From: Paenibacillus sp. PastM-3
Lineage (GTDB): Bacteria; Bacillota; Bacilli; Paenibacillales; Paenibacillaceae
NCBI RefSeq assembly: GCF_029893965.1
Contig: NZ_JARXXP010000016.1
Location: forward strand, 95,659-159,658
Reading direction: 5' to 3'
Length of the DNA stretch: 64,000 nt
A model generated the notes under the pieces. That model was not told where the DNA came from. It searched no databases and worked only from the letters and a program-made list of their open reading frames with translations. Below, piece after piece: positions 25,868 through 33,896 of this stretch; position 1 is the first letter of the stretch, and each line of letters opens with the position of its first letter. Made by a program: the position numbers and the translations under genes.

Positions 25868-26232
25868 AAAAAAACCTTCCGCCTCCCACGCGCCAAAGCA
25901 AAGCGCGTGAGGGACGAAAGGTTTAGCTTCCGTGGTACCACCCATGTTTGCATTGCATCTCACGATGCAACGCCTTATCAGGTAACAAAAATCCATCGAT
26001 GTAGGCAGGGCCCAAATCTTTGTAACCTGAAGTCCGTAACGCGGACCAGACGATTCCCCCTAATAATTCCACCGCTCTAACTGATGGACCTTTCAGGAAA
26101 ACAGCTCCGAGGTGAGCTCGTATATAAGGGATTTCGGTGGAGGTTGCAGCAGATCCTCACACTCTCTGAGCAAAAGAGCCCTTAAAACTTCGTCCTCATC
26201 ATTGCCGATACAAGTATGTTCGTTAAAATGTT
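25868..26232 (-). promoter_or_regulatory. T-box riboswitch of the ilv-leuA operon, leucine specifier
   Basis: On the minus strand the leader contains the T-box sequence ATGGGTGGTACCACGGAAGC (25926-25945). It is followed by a long terminator (stem 25875-25893 with 25903-25921, then seven T). Stem I ends in GAGCTCACCTCGGAGC, which places the specifier codon CUC (Leu) at 26114-26116. Uncharged tRNA-Leu would favour the antiterminator and allow ilvB-ilvH-ilvC-leuA transcription. The same amino acid specificity is known for the Bacillus ilv-leu T-box. Confidence 0.93.
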
Positions 26233-26239
26233 TAGACAC

Positions 26240-26269
26240 ATTATATGATTCCTCACATGGATAAGTCAA
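26240..26269 (-). promoter_or_regulatory. Promoter of the ilv-leuA operon
   Basis: Minus-strand TTGACT (26264-26269) and a perfect TATAAT (26240-26245) are 18 nt apart, directly before the T-box leader. Confidence 0.8.
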
Positions 26270-26376
26270 TACCCATATTTCCTAATCTGTCACAAAACGT
26301 TGTTCTGTCCTTTCCGTAACGCCCACACCCCTGCAGGCATATGATGTACGACAATGCGTGGAAAGGGGGGCGCGCG

Positions 26377-26823
26377 ATGATTCGTTACCGCAGACCCAGG
26401 CAGGATGACAGCGTCATTATGGACTTGATTGAGAAGCAGCTCGTCCCGTTGTCGCATCTGCCGCAGACTATAATCAACCAGGTCAGAAAGGACCTGCCCC
26501 GCCGCCTGAGCCAGGGTGTAACCCTGGTTGCTTGTCCGGACTATGAGAGCGACCCGCTTGGGTTCGTCCATTTCATGCTGCACGGTGATCTGCTATATAT
26601 TGATATGCTGGCCATAGCTCCGGAAGCGCGCCGCAAGCACTGGGGTAATCTGCTGATGGACCGGGCTGAACGATTTGCATTATCCCGCGGCTGTAAGCGG
26701 GCCAAGGTGGCTGTGGACACCGGAAACACAGCAGGTATTTCCTTCTATGAAAAAATGGGCTACAGCGTAGCCCGTTATCAGCCGCAGAATTATTGCTATG
26801 AGTTCGAAAAGCAGTTCAACTGA
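26377..26823 (+). CDS. GNAT family N-acetyltransferase
   Basis: A 148-residue acyl-CoA transferase. The strand LLYIDMLAIAPEARRKHWGNLLMDRAERFAL is the beta4 / acetyl-CoA pyrophosphate loop region, with RRKHWG standing in for the usual R/Q-x-x-G-x-G/A. AKVAVDTGNTAGISFYEKMGYS is the conserved C-terminal GNAT segment. The ATG at 26377 has GGGGGG upstream; an in-frame ATG at 26341 lacks a site. The substrate is unknown. It is divergent from the ilv operon. Confidence 0.87.
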   Translation: MIRYRRPRQDDSVIMDLIEKQLVPLSHLPQTIINQVRKDLPRRLSQGVTLVACPDYESDPLGFVHFMLHGDLLYIDMLAIAPEARRKHWGNLLMDRAERFALSRGCKRAKVAVDTGNTAGISFYEKMGYSVARYQPQNYCYEFEKQFN

Positions 26824-26826
26824 AAT

Positions 26827-27174
26827 TTAAAAGAATCCGATCGGCGGGTACGGCTTACCTCCGTAATAACCCGGACCCGGTCCATAGCCGCCATAACCTG
26901 GCCCTGGTCCGTAGCCGCCGTAAGGTACGCCGCCATAGCCATAACCGCCGCCGTAGCCGGCATATGGTGCAGTACCTACAGCAAGCAGATCAAACAGCAC
27001 TAGCGGAATCAGTGCATTGGTTTGCACTTTTTTACCGCTGACCCGCTGAAGAATAAGACGGTTGCCCGATACACGCACCAGTTTACCCGTGACCTTGGAG
27101 CCGTCTTTTTTTACAGCAACAATATGTTTGCCGACAAGCTTCATAACTTGTTTCTTTGTAACCTGCTCTGCCAT
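26827..27174 (-). CDS. Small protein with Gly/Tyr/Pro-rich tail
   Basis: A 115-residue protein. Residues 1-65 form a compact basic strand-rich region (KHIVAVKKDGSKVTGKLVRVSGNRLILQ) reminiscent of a small beta-barrel. Residues 70-115 are low complexity, repeating GYGG, GPGPGYGGYG and ending YPPIGFF. Such tails are common in spore-coat or envelope proteins of this group, but I do not recognise this one. AGGAGGGATATT before ATG is strong. The gene is preceded by the recurring leader element with a tandem upstream copy. Confidence 0.75.
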   Translation of the reverse strand: MAEQVTKKQVMKLVGKHIVAVKKDGSKVTGKLVRVSGNRLILQRVSGKKVQTNALIPLVLFDLLAVGTAPYAGYGGGYGYGGVPYGGYGPGPGYGGYGPGPGYYGGKPYPPIGFF

Positions 27175-27180
27175 AATATC

Positions 27181-27290
27181 CCTCCTAAAAGTTTTGTGAG
27201 CTGAACTTCCCTGTAATTTCTTCGTACAAAACTTGCTCCGGAAGCTTAAGCTTTGTTTTGTGAGCTGGAATTCATTGTGTTACCTTCGTG
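27181..27290 (-). promoter_or_regulatory. Recurring leader element, copy B (tandem)
   Basis: On the minus strand GCTTCCGG (27238-27245) is followed 51 nt from its first base by AAACTTTTAGGAGG. Just upstream lies a second, degenerate copy (ACGAAGG...TTCCAGCTCACAAAAC, 27252-27290). ACGAAG and CAGCTCACAAAAC occur in both. The element provides the ribosome binding site of the Gly/Tyr-rich gene. Confidence 0.65.
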
Positions 27291-27429
27291 AAAAACTCAC
27301 TTAAGAAAAATACTGAGTTCTGCTTCAGGTTCAACCACAGTCTATTCGGAATGGATGCGGTTTGCCTGTACATGTGTCCCTGCTGCCGTGGTAACAGACC
27401 CAAAGACGCATGCAGTACCGCCGGAAAAC

Positions 27430-27465
27430 CAAAAAGCGCATGTCCGGAAAACCTGGACATGCGCT
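27430..27465 (-). terminator. Terminator of the nucleoside transporter operon
   Basis: On the minus strand the 11-bp stem AGCGCATGTCC pairs with GGACATGCGCT and is followed by five T, 36 bp after the last permease stop. Confidence 0.88.
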
Positions 27466-27500
27466 TGATTTGGATATATGAAAACTCAGCTCTGTAACGA

Positions 27501-28457
27501 TTAACGCTTACCGGGGTCGTAGGGTTCACCTAATGCTCTAGGAGCGGAAGATCGGCCTACTGCACTCACCAGTACGATAATAGTCAGTACATAAGGAATC
27601 ATGAAGATGAATTCCTGCGGAATGCTCTTGGACCATTCAAACAACTGTACGTAGTTGCGGATTGCCTGCGAGAAGCCGAAGAAAACAGCGGCTCCAAACG
27701 CGCCCAGCGGATTCCATTTACCGAAGATCATTGCGGCAATCGCAATAAAGCCCTGGCCGGAAATGGTATTGTGCGCAAATGTGCCTGTGGTCGTCAGAGT
27801 GATGGTCGCCCCGCCGATACCGGCCAGCATACCGCTCAGCATAACACCGATATATCTCATCCGTTTTACGTTAACTCCCAAGGTATCCGCAGCACTCGGA
27901 TGCTCACCGACTGCGCGTAGACGGAGTCCGAACGGAGTTTTGAACAGTACGAAGTAAATCACGATGACGAGAATGATCGCCAGGTAAGTCGTCGGGTAGG
28001 AATTGAAAACCCCTTCACCGATAACCGGAATTTTGGACAGTACAGGAACAGACACCTTCTTGAAGCCGTCAATCAGCGGGGATTCCCCTGCTCCGTCAAA
28101 AAACAGCTTAACCATATACAGTGTACTTCCTGCCGCCAGGAAGTTAATTACCGTACCGCTGATCGTCTGATCCGCTTTGAAGGTGATGGAAGCAACGGCG
28201 TGAATCAGGGAGCCGATGACACCGACTGCTATCGCGCAAAGCACGCCAACCCATGGAGCCCATGCGCCCAGCCCGGCATCCTGGGCATAATGCCCCCCTA
28301 CCGCTGCTGCAAAAGCACCGAACATCATCAAGCCTTCCAGACCGATATTGACCACACCGGAACGTTCAGAGAAGATGCCGCCAAGAGCAGCGAAAATGAG
28401 CGCCGTGGAAAAAACAAGCGTCGTATTGAGCAATTGTCCTAACGTCAGCAGATCCAT
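27501..28457 (-). CDS. nupQ: Nucleoside ABC transporter permease (NupQ-type)
   Basis: An inner-membrane permease of 318 residues with about eight to nine hydrophobic segments, from the BPD_transp_2 (branched-chain/nucleoside) family. FSERSGVVNIGLEGLMMFGAF and GLRLRAVGEHPSAADTLGVNV are the EAA-like coupling regions seen in YufQ/NupQ. The start ATG directly abuts the stop of the other permease, so the two are translationally linked. It is the last gene of the lipoprotein-ATPase-permease-permease operon. The symbol follows the Bacillus homologue and is an inference. Confidence 0.9.
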   Translation of the reverse strand: MDLLTLGQLLNTTLVFSTALIFAALGGIFSERSGVVNIGLEGLMMFGAFAAAVGGHYAQDAGLGAWAPWVGVLCAIAVGVIGSLIHAVASITFKADQTISGTVINFLAAGSTLYMVKLFFDGAGESPLIDGFKKVSVPVLSKIPVIGEGVFNSYPTTYLAIILVIVIYFVLFKTPFGLRLRAVGEHPSAADTLGVNVKRMRYIGVMLSGMLAGIGGATITLTTTGTFAHNTISGQGFIAIAAMIFGKWNPLGAFGAAVFFGFSQAIRNYVQLFEWSKSIPQEFIFMIPYVLTIIVLVSAVGRSSAPRALGEPYDPGKR

Positions 28458-29537
28458 CTATGACACCTTCTCTTTCTTCCGCTTGAGGTAAAAGGGCTTA
28501 AGCACCCAGCGGACAATTCCTTGTGCTGCAATAAAGAATATAATCGAACCGATTACGATGCGGATCAGCTCCGGCGGAACATCCGCCCCAAAGCTCATAC
28601 CCGCAGCACCGTAAGTTAGCATACCATACAGAATCGCCGCCAGAATAACACCCAGAGGGTGTGTCAGTCCAAGCAGGGCGACAGCAATACCGTTAAACCC
28701 GTAGCCTGGAGATGCAGCAAATACGGACTGGTAATGGAATACGCCCAGCACTTCACCTGCACCTGCAAGTCCGGCAAAGGCACCGCTGATGAACATGGCC
28801 TTAACAACATTACGGCCCACATTCATCCCGGCATATTCGGCAGCATTTGGATTGAGACCTACTGCACGCATTTCGTATCCCTGCTTGGTTTTCCACAGGT
28901 AGACATAGAAGAAAATTGCCGCACAAATCGCAATTGCCGTTCCCCAGTGAACACGGGCATTGTCGAATACCCCGTTCAGGAAAGTCATGGACAACGAAGC
29001 CGGAATATCTTCGGAACGGTTCTGGCCTTTGAGCAGCAGGAAGTTCCGTACAATATAATTCGACAGATACAGCGCAATCCAGTTCAGCATGATCGTAGTT
29101 ATAACTTCGTTAATCCCGCGCTTCGCCTTCAGGTAACCTGCAATACCGGCCCATAATCCCCCGGCAAGTCCGGCTGCGATTACAGCAAGCGGAACGAGCA
29201 AAAATGACGGTAATCCGGCCAGCTGGATCCCGACAAGGGTAGCTGCCGTCATGCCTATAAGCACCTGTCCGTCAGCACCGATGTTAAACATCCCTGAACG
29301 GAAAGCAAAGGCAACAGCAAGACCGGTGAACATCAGCGGAGTCATCTCGCGGATGGCCTCACCAATGTCATACGGACTGCCGAATACCCGTTTGAACAGC
29401 GCGGAGTAAGCTGCGATAGGGTCATAACCGCCAATCAGCATAACAATGGCCCCAACCAGGAAGCCCATTATAATCGCAACCAGAGGCACAACATAGCTGT
29501 CTGTTGCGAAGATTTTTTTAAGTCTATGCACCCGCAT
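28458..29537 (-). CDS. nupP: Nucleoside ABC transporter permease (NupP-type)
   Basis: A 359-residue membrane permease with about ten hydrophobic segments. FRSGMFNIGADGQVLIG and YEMRAVGLNPNAAEYAGMNVGRN match the conserved substrate and coupling loops of the nucleoside importer permeases. It overlaps the ATPase stop by 14 bp. Start: ATG at 29537 sits only 2 nt after GGGGAGG, so GTG at 29531 with spacing 8 may be the real start; the difference is two residues. It pairs with the downstream permease to form the membrane channel. Confidence 0.9.
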   Translation of the reverse strand: MRVHRLKKIFATDSYVVPLVAIIMGFLVGAIVMLIGGYDPIAAYSALFKRVFGSPYDIGEAIREMTPLMFTGLAVAFAFRSGMFNIGADGQVLIGMTAATLVGIQLAGLPSFLLVPLAVIAAGLAGGLWAGIAGYLKAKRGINEVITTIMLNWIALYLSNYIVRNFLLLKGQNRSEDIPASLSMTFLNGVFDNARVHWGTAIAICAAIFFYVYLWKTKQGYEMRAVGLNPNAAEYAGMNVGRNVVKAMFISGAFAGLAGAGEVLGVFHYQSVFAASPGYGFNGIAVALLGLTHPLGVILAAILYGMLTYGAAGMSFGADVPPELIRIVIGSIIFFIAAQGIVRWVLKPFYLKRKKEKVS

Positions 29538-31062
29538 TTCCTCCCCGCTTCAAGCTGCCCGCCATCATCAGACCAAGCTCCTGGTCATTCGTATCCTGCG
29601 GGAATACTTCGCCGACAATCTGCCCTTCATAAATAACGGCAATTCTGTCGGATACATTCATGATCTCATCCAGCTCAAAGGAAATCAGCAGTACCGCCTT
29701 ACCTTGGTCACGCTGGGCAATCAGCTGCTTCTGCACGAATTCAATCGCCCCTACATCAAGACCTCGTGTAGGCTGTGCCGCAATAAGAAGTGTCGGATTT
29801 TTATCTATTTCCCGCGCAATAATCGCTTTTTGCTGATTACCACCGGACAAGGAGCGGGCTTTCGTCTCAATTGAAGGTGTACGTACATCAAATTGTTTAA
29901 TTAAGTCCTCTGCATGATTGTTAATGACATCCATTTTGAGGAAGCCGCCCTGGTTGTAAGGACTCTTATAATAAGTTTCGAGCACCATGTTCTCACTTAC
30001 GCTGAAATCCAGTACCAGACCGTGTTTGTGGCGGTCTTCCGGAATATGAGACACGTTCATCTCAGAGATTTTACGCGGTGACAGGTTGGCTATCTCCTGG
30101 CCTGAAACCGTAATGGAACCGGAATCGATTTTGCGCAGGCCGGTAATAGCCTGGATCAGCTCGCTTTGCCCGTTTCCGTCAACGCCGGCAATCCCCAGGA
30201 TCTCCCCTGCCCTCACTTCAAAGCTGAGACCGTTCAGGACAGGAACCCCGTCCTTGCTCTTGCTGTTGACATTCGTCAGTTTAAGCACACTTTCTCCTAC
30301 ATGCGGAACCTGCTTGTCCACTTTGAAGGTTACTCCGCGGCCAACCATTTTCTCAGCCAGCTCATTCGGATTCGTACCAGAAGTTGTAACGGTATCAATA
30401 ACCTTCCCTCTGCGGATAATGGTCACCCGGTCAGAGATCTGCATAATTTCCTTAAGTTTATGCGTAATCAGGATGATGGACTTACCCTCTGCAACGAGCC
30501 GCTTCATAATCGCCATTAATTCTGTTATTTCCTGCGGCGTCAGCACAGCGGTAGGCTCGTCGAATATAAGTATATCCGCACCGCGGTACAAAGTTTTCAT
30601 AATCTCTACCCGTTGCTGCATGCCAACCGAAATGTCATGAATCCGGGCATTCGGATCAACCTGGAGGCCATACTGCTCAGATAGCTTACGAACCTGTTCC
30701 GCTGCGGATTTATAGTCGATTTTAAGGCCCTTCTTCGGTTCCATCCCAAGAACGATATTCTCAGTCACCGTAAAAGGCTCAACAAGCTTGAAATGCTGGT
30801 GAACCATACCAATGCCAAGCTCAATAGCTTTATTGGGGCTATCGATAATAACCGGTTTCCCGTCGATTTCGATGCTGCCTTCATCGGGCTGGTATAGTCC
30901 GAATACGATATTCATCAAGGTTGACTTGCCTGCCCCGTTCTCACCAAGCAGTGCATGAATCTCCCCTTTTTGGAGCGTCAGACTAATCGAGTCGTTCGCG
31001 ACAATACCGGGAAAGCGTTTTGTGATTTGCTTCAACTCTACGACAGGAGCCGCAGCACTCAT
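29524..31062 (-). CDS. nupO: Nucleoside ABC transporter ATPase (NupO-type)
   Basis: A 512-residue protein with two fused ABC cassettes, as in RbsA/MglA/YufO. The first has Walker A GENGAGKST, signature ISVGMQQRVEI and Walker B ILIFDEPTAVLTPQE. The second has a degenerate Walker A GVDGNGQSE, signature LSGGNQQKAIIARE and LLIAAQPTRGLDVG in place of a canonical Walker B. The start at 31062 has GAGGGTGATTCC upstream. It energises uptake with the two downstream permeases. Confidence 0.94.
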   Translation of the reverse strand: MSAAAPVVELKQITKRFPGIVANDSISLTLQKGEIHALLGENGAGKSTLMNIVFGLYQPDEGSIEIDGKPVIIDSPNKAIELGIGMVHQHFKLVEPFTVTENIVLGMEPKKGLKIDYKSAAEQVRKLSEQYGLQVDPNARIHDISVGMQQRVEIMKTLYRGADILIFDEPTAVLTPQEITELMAIMKRLVAEGKSIILITHKLKEIMQISDRVTIIRRGKVIDTVTTSGTNPNELAEKMVGRGVTFKVDKQVPHVGESVLKLTNVNSKSKDGVPVLNGLSFEVRAGEILGIAGVDGNGQSELIQAITGLRKIDSGSITVSGQEIANLSPRKISEMNVSHIPEDRHKHGLVLDFSVSENMVLETYYKSPYNQGGFLKMDVINNHAEDLIKQFDVRTPSIETKARSLSGGNQQKAIIAREIDKNPTLLIAAQPTRGLDVGAIEFVQKQLIAQRDQGKAVLLISFELDEIMNVSDRIAVIYEGQIVGEVFPQDTNDQELGLMMAGSLKRGGNAGA

Positions 31063-31166
31063 GGAATCACCCTCATCACAGAATATATAAAACCGTACAG
31101 GCACGGTTAACCGCCCTGGACGGGGCGGCTATCTGCGCCTGACAAAAACCGGTGCATTAACAGGGA

Positions 31167-31195
31167 ACAAGGCCAGCTTAAAGACCGGCCTTGTT
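31167..31195 (-). other. Hairpin between the lipoprotein and ATPase genes
   Basis: AACAAGGCC pairs with GGCCTTGTT just after the binding-protein stop codon, without a T tract. Such hairpins commonly protect the upstream message and allow excess binding protein over the membrane components. Confidence 0.6.
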
Positions 31196-31235
31196 TCTTG
31201 CTCTATGCTGTTACGCAAAAGAATTAAGACAGATA

Positions 31236-32315
31236 TTACTCGGCAGGAACAGTGATTGTTCCGTCGATGATTTGTTGTTTGTATTCTTCAACCTTAGCCA
31301 GGATTTCAGCGGAAACGTTAGCTTTGGATGTTTCAGGAAGGCCTACGCCGTTGTCTTTCAGAGTCAGCACAGTTGTAGTACCGCCTTTGAATGTTCCGTC
31401 AACCACTTGCTGGGAAACCTTTTTAACCGCTTCGTCAACGCGTTTGATCATGGAAGTCAGCGTTACATCGTCACCAAACTCCAGGGATTGGTCTTTATCT
31501 ACGCCGATAACCCAAACTTTGTCGCCGCCTGCATCATTGCGAGACTTGGCTTCATTGAATACACCGTTACCCGTTGCGCCTGCAGCCGGGAAGATGATGT
31601 CGTTGCCGGCATTGTACAGTGTAGCAGCCAGGGATTTACCGGTATCCGGCTTGTCATAAGCACCTGCATAAGTGATGCTTACAGTTGCATCAGGATTAAC
31701 CGCTTCTACGCCGGCTTTGAAGCCAACTTCAAAACGTTTGATAACCGGGCTTTCCATACCGCCGATGAAGCCTACTTTATTGGTTTTTGTAGTCAGACCT
31801 GCAACTACACCAACCAGGAAGGAACCTTCGTTTTCAGCGAATGTTACGGACTCAACGTTAGGAGCGTCAACCACGCTGTCGATGATTGCCAGATTAGCAT
31901 CCGGATTTTCTTGAGCAACCTTCAGCAGAGCGTCACCAAGATCAAAACCGATACCCCAAGTCAGGTTGTAGCCGCCTTTTACGAATTGGTTAAGGTTCGG
32001 CTCGTAGTCCGCACTGGAGTTACTTTGCAGATATTTAATTTCAACGCCGGCTTCTGTCTTAAGGGCTTCAAGAGCTTCCCAAGCGGACTGGTTAAACGAT
32101 TTATCGTTTACTCCGCCTACGTCAGTAACGAGACCGATCTTTACATCGGACTTAGGAGCATCTGTTGCTGCAGGTGCATTAGTAGCTGTTCCAGCGTTGC
32201 CACCTGTTTCTCCGTTAGCGGCATTGCCCGAGTTAGCGTTATTGTTTCCGCATCCTGCCAGGATAGCTGTGCAAGCGGTCAACATAACGAGCGACGTTTT
32301 CAAAAACTTTTTCAT
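31236..32315 (-). CDS. nupN: BMP-family nucleoside-binding lipoprotein (NupN-type)
   Basis: The extracellular substrate receptor of the importer. The 359-residue protein has a lipoprotein signal with lipobox LAGC (Cys22), an Asn/Gly/Ala/Thr linker, then the Bmp domain: KIGLVTDVGGVNDKSFNQSAWEAL, IGFDLGDALLKVAQENP and VGFIGGMESPVIKRFEVGFKAGVE. This family in Bacillus and Borrelia binds purine nucleosides. It is the first gene of the operon. The upstream region holds a TATAAT, a palindrome and a cre-like site. AAGGGGGATC precedes ATG. Confidence 0.94.
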   Translation of the reverse strand: MKKFLKTSLVMLTACTAILAGCGNNNANSGNAANGETGGNAGTATNAPAATDAPKSDVKIGLVTDVGGVNDKSFNQSAWEALEALKTEAGVEIKYLQSNSSADYEPNLNQFVKGGYNLTWGIGFDLGDALLKVAQENPDANLAIIDSVVDAPNVESVTFAENEGSFLVGVVAGLTTKTNKVGFIGGMESPVIKRFEVGFKAGVEAVNPDATVSITYAGAYDKPDTGKSLAATLYNAGNDIIFPAAGATGNGVFNEAKSRNDAGGDKVWVIGVDKDQSLEFGDDVTLTSMIKRVDEAVKKVSQQVVDGTFKGGTTTVLTLKDNGVGLPETSKANVSAEILAKVEEYKQQIIDGTITVPAE

Positions 32316-32381
32316 CGATTGTGATCCCCCTTAAGAAATTGGATGTCTTCTGTCTTTTGCTTGGACATACCATTAGCTCAA

Positions 32382-32387
32382 ATTATA
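32382..32387 (-). promoter_or_regulatory. -10 element of the nucleoside transporter operon
   Basis: A perfect TATAAT on the minus strand 67 bp before the lipoprotein start. The -35 region is weak, which would fit a regulated promoter. Confidence 0.5.
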
Positions 32388-32419
32388 CCTGCAAAAAAAT
32401 CTAAAATCCAGTCCATAAA

Positions 32420-32432
32420 TGACCTCAGGTCA
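32420..32432. promoter_or_regulatory. Perfect palindrome upstream of the transporter operon
   Basis: TGACCTCAGGTCA has 6-bp perfect arms around a single base, about 33 bp upstream of the -10 box. It overlaps the -35/upstream region, where an operator would be expected. I cannot assign a regulator. Confidence 0.5.
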
Positions 32433-32455
32433 ATAATTATTTGCATTTTTTCACA

Positions 32456-32469
32456 AGAAAACGCTTTCT
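32456..32469. promoter_or_regulatory. cre-like site (CcpA)
   Basis: AGAAAACGCTTTCT is a perfect palindrome and fits 12 of 14 positions of the cre consensus TGWAANCGNTNWCA, failing only at the two end bases. It lies between the transporter promoter and the divergent thioesterase gene, so either could be under carbon control. Confidence 0.5.
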
Positions 32470-32621
32470 GTGACATGGTACGTCATGTTAGCCGTCATGT
32501 TGTGTTAGAATACCTCGAATGTCTTCATTCCAGGTCAGTTGTCTATAATATTATTGCACGACAATCCGTTTTCTATTATCATGAATGTTTACATATTGTA
32601 TGAAAAGGGAGTACTGAAACC

Positions 32622-33164
32622 ATGGAAGAACATAACGATCCCCAAACCGTCCCGCCCTTCAAGTACAGCCGCGAATCCCGCGTCTTCAAGACTGGCCGCG
32701 TCTTTCCAAACGACGTCAATAACCATAAGACGTTGTTCGGAGGCAAGCTGATGAGCACTATAGATGAGGTTGCCTCAATCTCAGCCATGCGCCACTGCCG
32801 TAAAAATGTTGTCACGGCCTCTACCGATTCCGTAGACTTCCTGCGGCCGATCCGGCCCTCCGATTCCGTCTGCTTCGAATCCTTCGTCTCCTGGACAGGC
32901 CGTACCAGCATCGAGGTATTTGTCAAAATCATCTCCGAGAACCTCTACACCGGCGAACGGGCCGTTGCCGCTACTTCGTTCCTGACCTTTGTAGCCATCG
33001 AGGAGGACGGCACACCGGCGCCTGTACCAGCCATCATCCCGGAGACCGATGAAGAGAAGCTGATCAGCGAATCCGCAGGCGAGCGGTCCGAACTCCGGAA
33101 GATCAGACGCGCAAGCAGCAAAAAACTCGCTTCACAGCTCAGCACCACCAAGTACTGGGAATAA
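32622..33164 (+). CDS. Acyl-CoA thioesterase (hotdog fold)
   Basis: Hydrolyses acyl-CoA to free acid and CoA. The 180-residue protein has the hotdog pattern of YkhA/YciA-like thioesterases: TGRVFPNDVNNHKTLFGGKLMSTIDEVASISAMRH, with the catalytic Asp in DEVAS, then TASTDSVDFLRPIRPSD and VSWTGRTSIEVFVKI. A charged C-terminal tail (about residues 145-180) is extra. AAGGGAG precedes ATG. Alone on the plus strand between nup and the infC operon; a terminator follows. Confidence 0.9.
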   Translation: MEEHNDPQTVPPFKYSRESRVFKTGRVFPNDVNNHKTLFGGKLMSTIDEVASISAMRHCRKNVVTASTDSVDFLRPIRPSDSVCFESFVSWTGRTSIEVFVKIISENLYTGERAVAATSFLTFVAIEEDGTPAPVPAIIPETDEEKLISESAGERSELRKIRRASSKKLASQLSTTKYWE

Positions 33165-33188
33165 CAGTCCGCACGCCATAGCCGCGCA

Positions 33189-33231
33189 AAAAAGCACCGT
33201 CACACGGGTTCCCCCGCAGGCGGTGCTTTTC
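33189..33231. terminator. Bidirectional terminator (thioesterase / rplT)
   Basis: AAAAGCACCG and CGGTGCTTTT form a 10-bp stem with an inner loop, flanked by A residues on one side and T residues on the other. It lies between two convergent genes. Confidence 0.85.
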
Positions 33232-33246
33232 GGTTAATCATAACAC

Positions 33247-33606
33247 TTACGCGTTGATCTTCTCTTTGGCTACAACAGCCAGGGAGTTGAATGCGTTCAG
33301 GTCATTTACTGCCAGGTCAGCCAGCATCTTGCGGTTCACTTCTACGCCAGCCAGTTTCAGGCCGTATACAAGCTTGCTGTAGGACAGGCCGTTTTGACGG
33401 GCTGCTGCATTGATACGAACGATCCACAGTTTGCGGAAGTTACGTTTAGTCTGACGACGGTCACGGTATGCGTAAACCATCGATTTCATTACTTGCTCTT
33501 TAGCCGTTTTGAAAATGCGGTGCTTGGAACCGAAATAACCTTTAGCCAGCTTCAATACTTTTTTATGTCTACGACGAACTACAAATCCGCCTTTAACTCT
33601 TGCCAT
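33247..33606 (-). CDS. rplT: 50S ribosomal protein L20
   Basis: A 119-residue ribosomal protein starting MARVKGGFVVRRRHKKVLKLAKGYFGSKHRIFKTAKEQVM, the invariant L20 N-terminus, and ending VNDLNAFNSLAVVAKEK. It assembles early with 23S rRNA and in Firmicutes also represses its own operon through the infC leader. It is third in infC-rpmI-rplT, 32 bp after rpmI, with an AGGTT-type site before ATG. Confidence 0.98.
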   Translation of the reverse strand: MARVKGGFVVRRRHKKVLKLAKGYFGSKHRIFKTAKEQVMKSMVYAYRDRRQTKRNFRKLWIVRINAAARQNGLSYSKLVYGLKLAGVEVNRKMLADLAVNDLNAFNSLAVVAKEKINA

Positions 33607-33638
33607 ATTAATAAACCTCCCAAAAATGTGTAATCAAA

Positions 33639-33839
33639 CTATTTCAAGTTAGCAAGTCCTTGTTTCAAACGTCTAACGTCACCGGCAGCCATAACCGGAT
33701 TGCCGTTCAGTACGCGCTTAGCGCGTTTGGACTTGTGGGACAGCAAGTGGTTCTTGTGGGCTTTGTAGCGCAGAACTTTACCGGATCCGGTGATCTTGAA
33801 GCGGCCTTTCAGGCTGCTGTGTGTTTTCATTTTAGGCAT
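33639..33839 (-). CDS. rpmI: 50S ribosomal protein L35
   Basis: A 66-residue basic protein beginning MPKMKTHSSLKGRFKITGSGKVLRYKAHKNHLLSHKS, diagnostic of L35. The ATG at 33839 is fixed by AAGGAGGAAACACC; a longer in-frame reading to 33884 has no site. It is second in the infC operon. Confidence 0.97.
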   Translation of the reverse strand: MPKMKTHSSLKGRFKITGSGKVLRYKAHKNHLLSHKSKRAKRVLNGNPVMAAGDVRRLKQGLANLK

Positions 33840-33896
33840 GGTGTTTCCTCCTTGATTATTATGCGGCGCCAAATTGCTAAGCAAGTGACTCCAGAA

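Noticed and set aside
26284..26376. In-frame ATG at 26341 as the GNAT start
   Set aside because: It has no ribosome binding site, whereas ATG 26377 has a G-rich site at good spacing and begins the conserved part.
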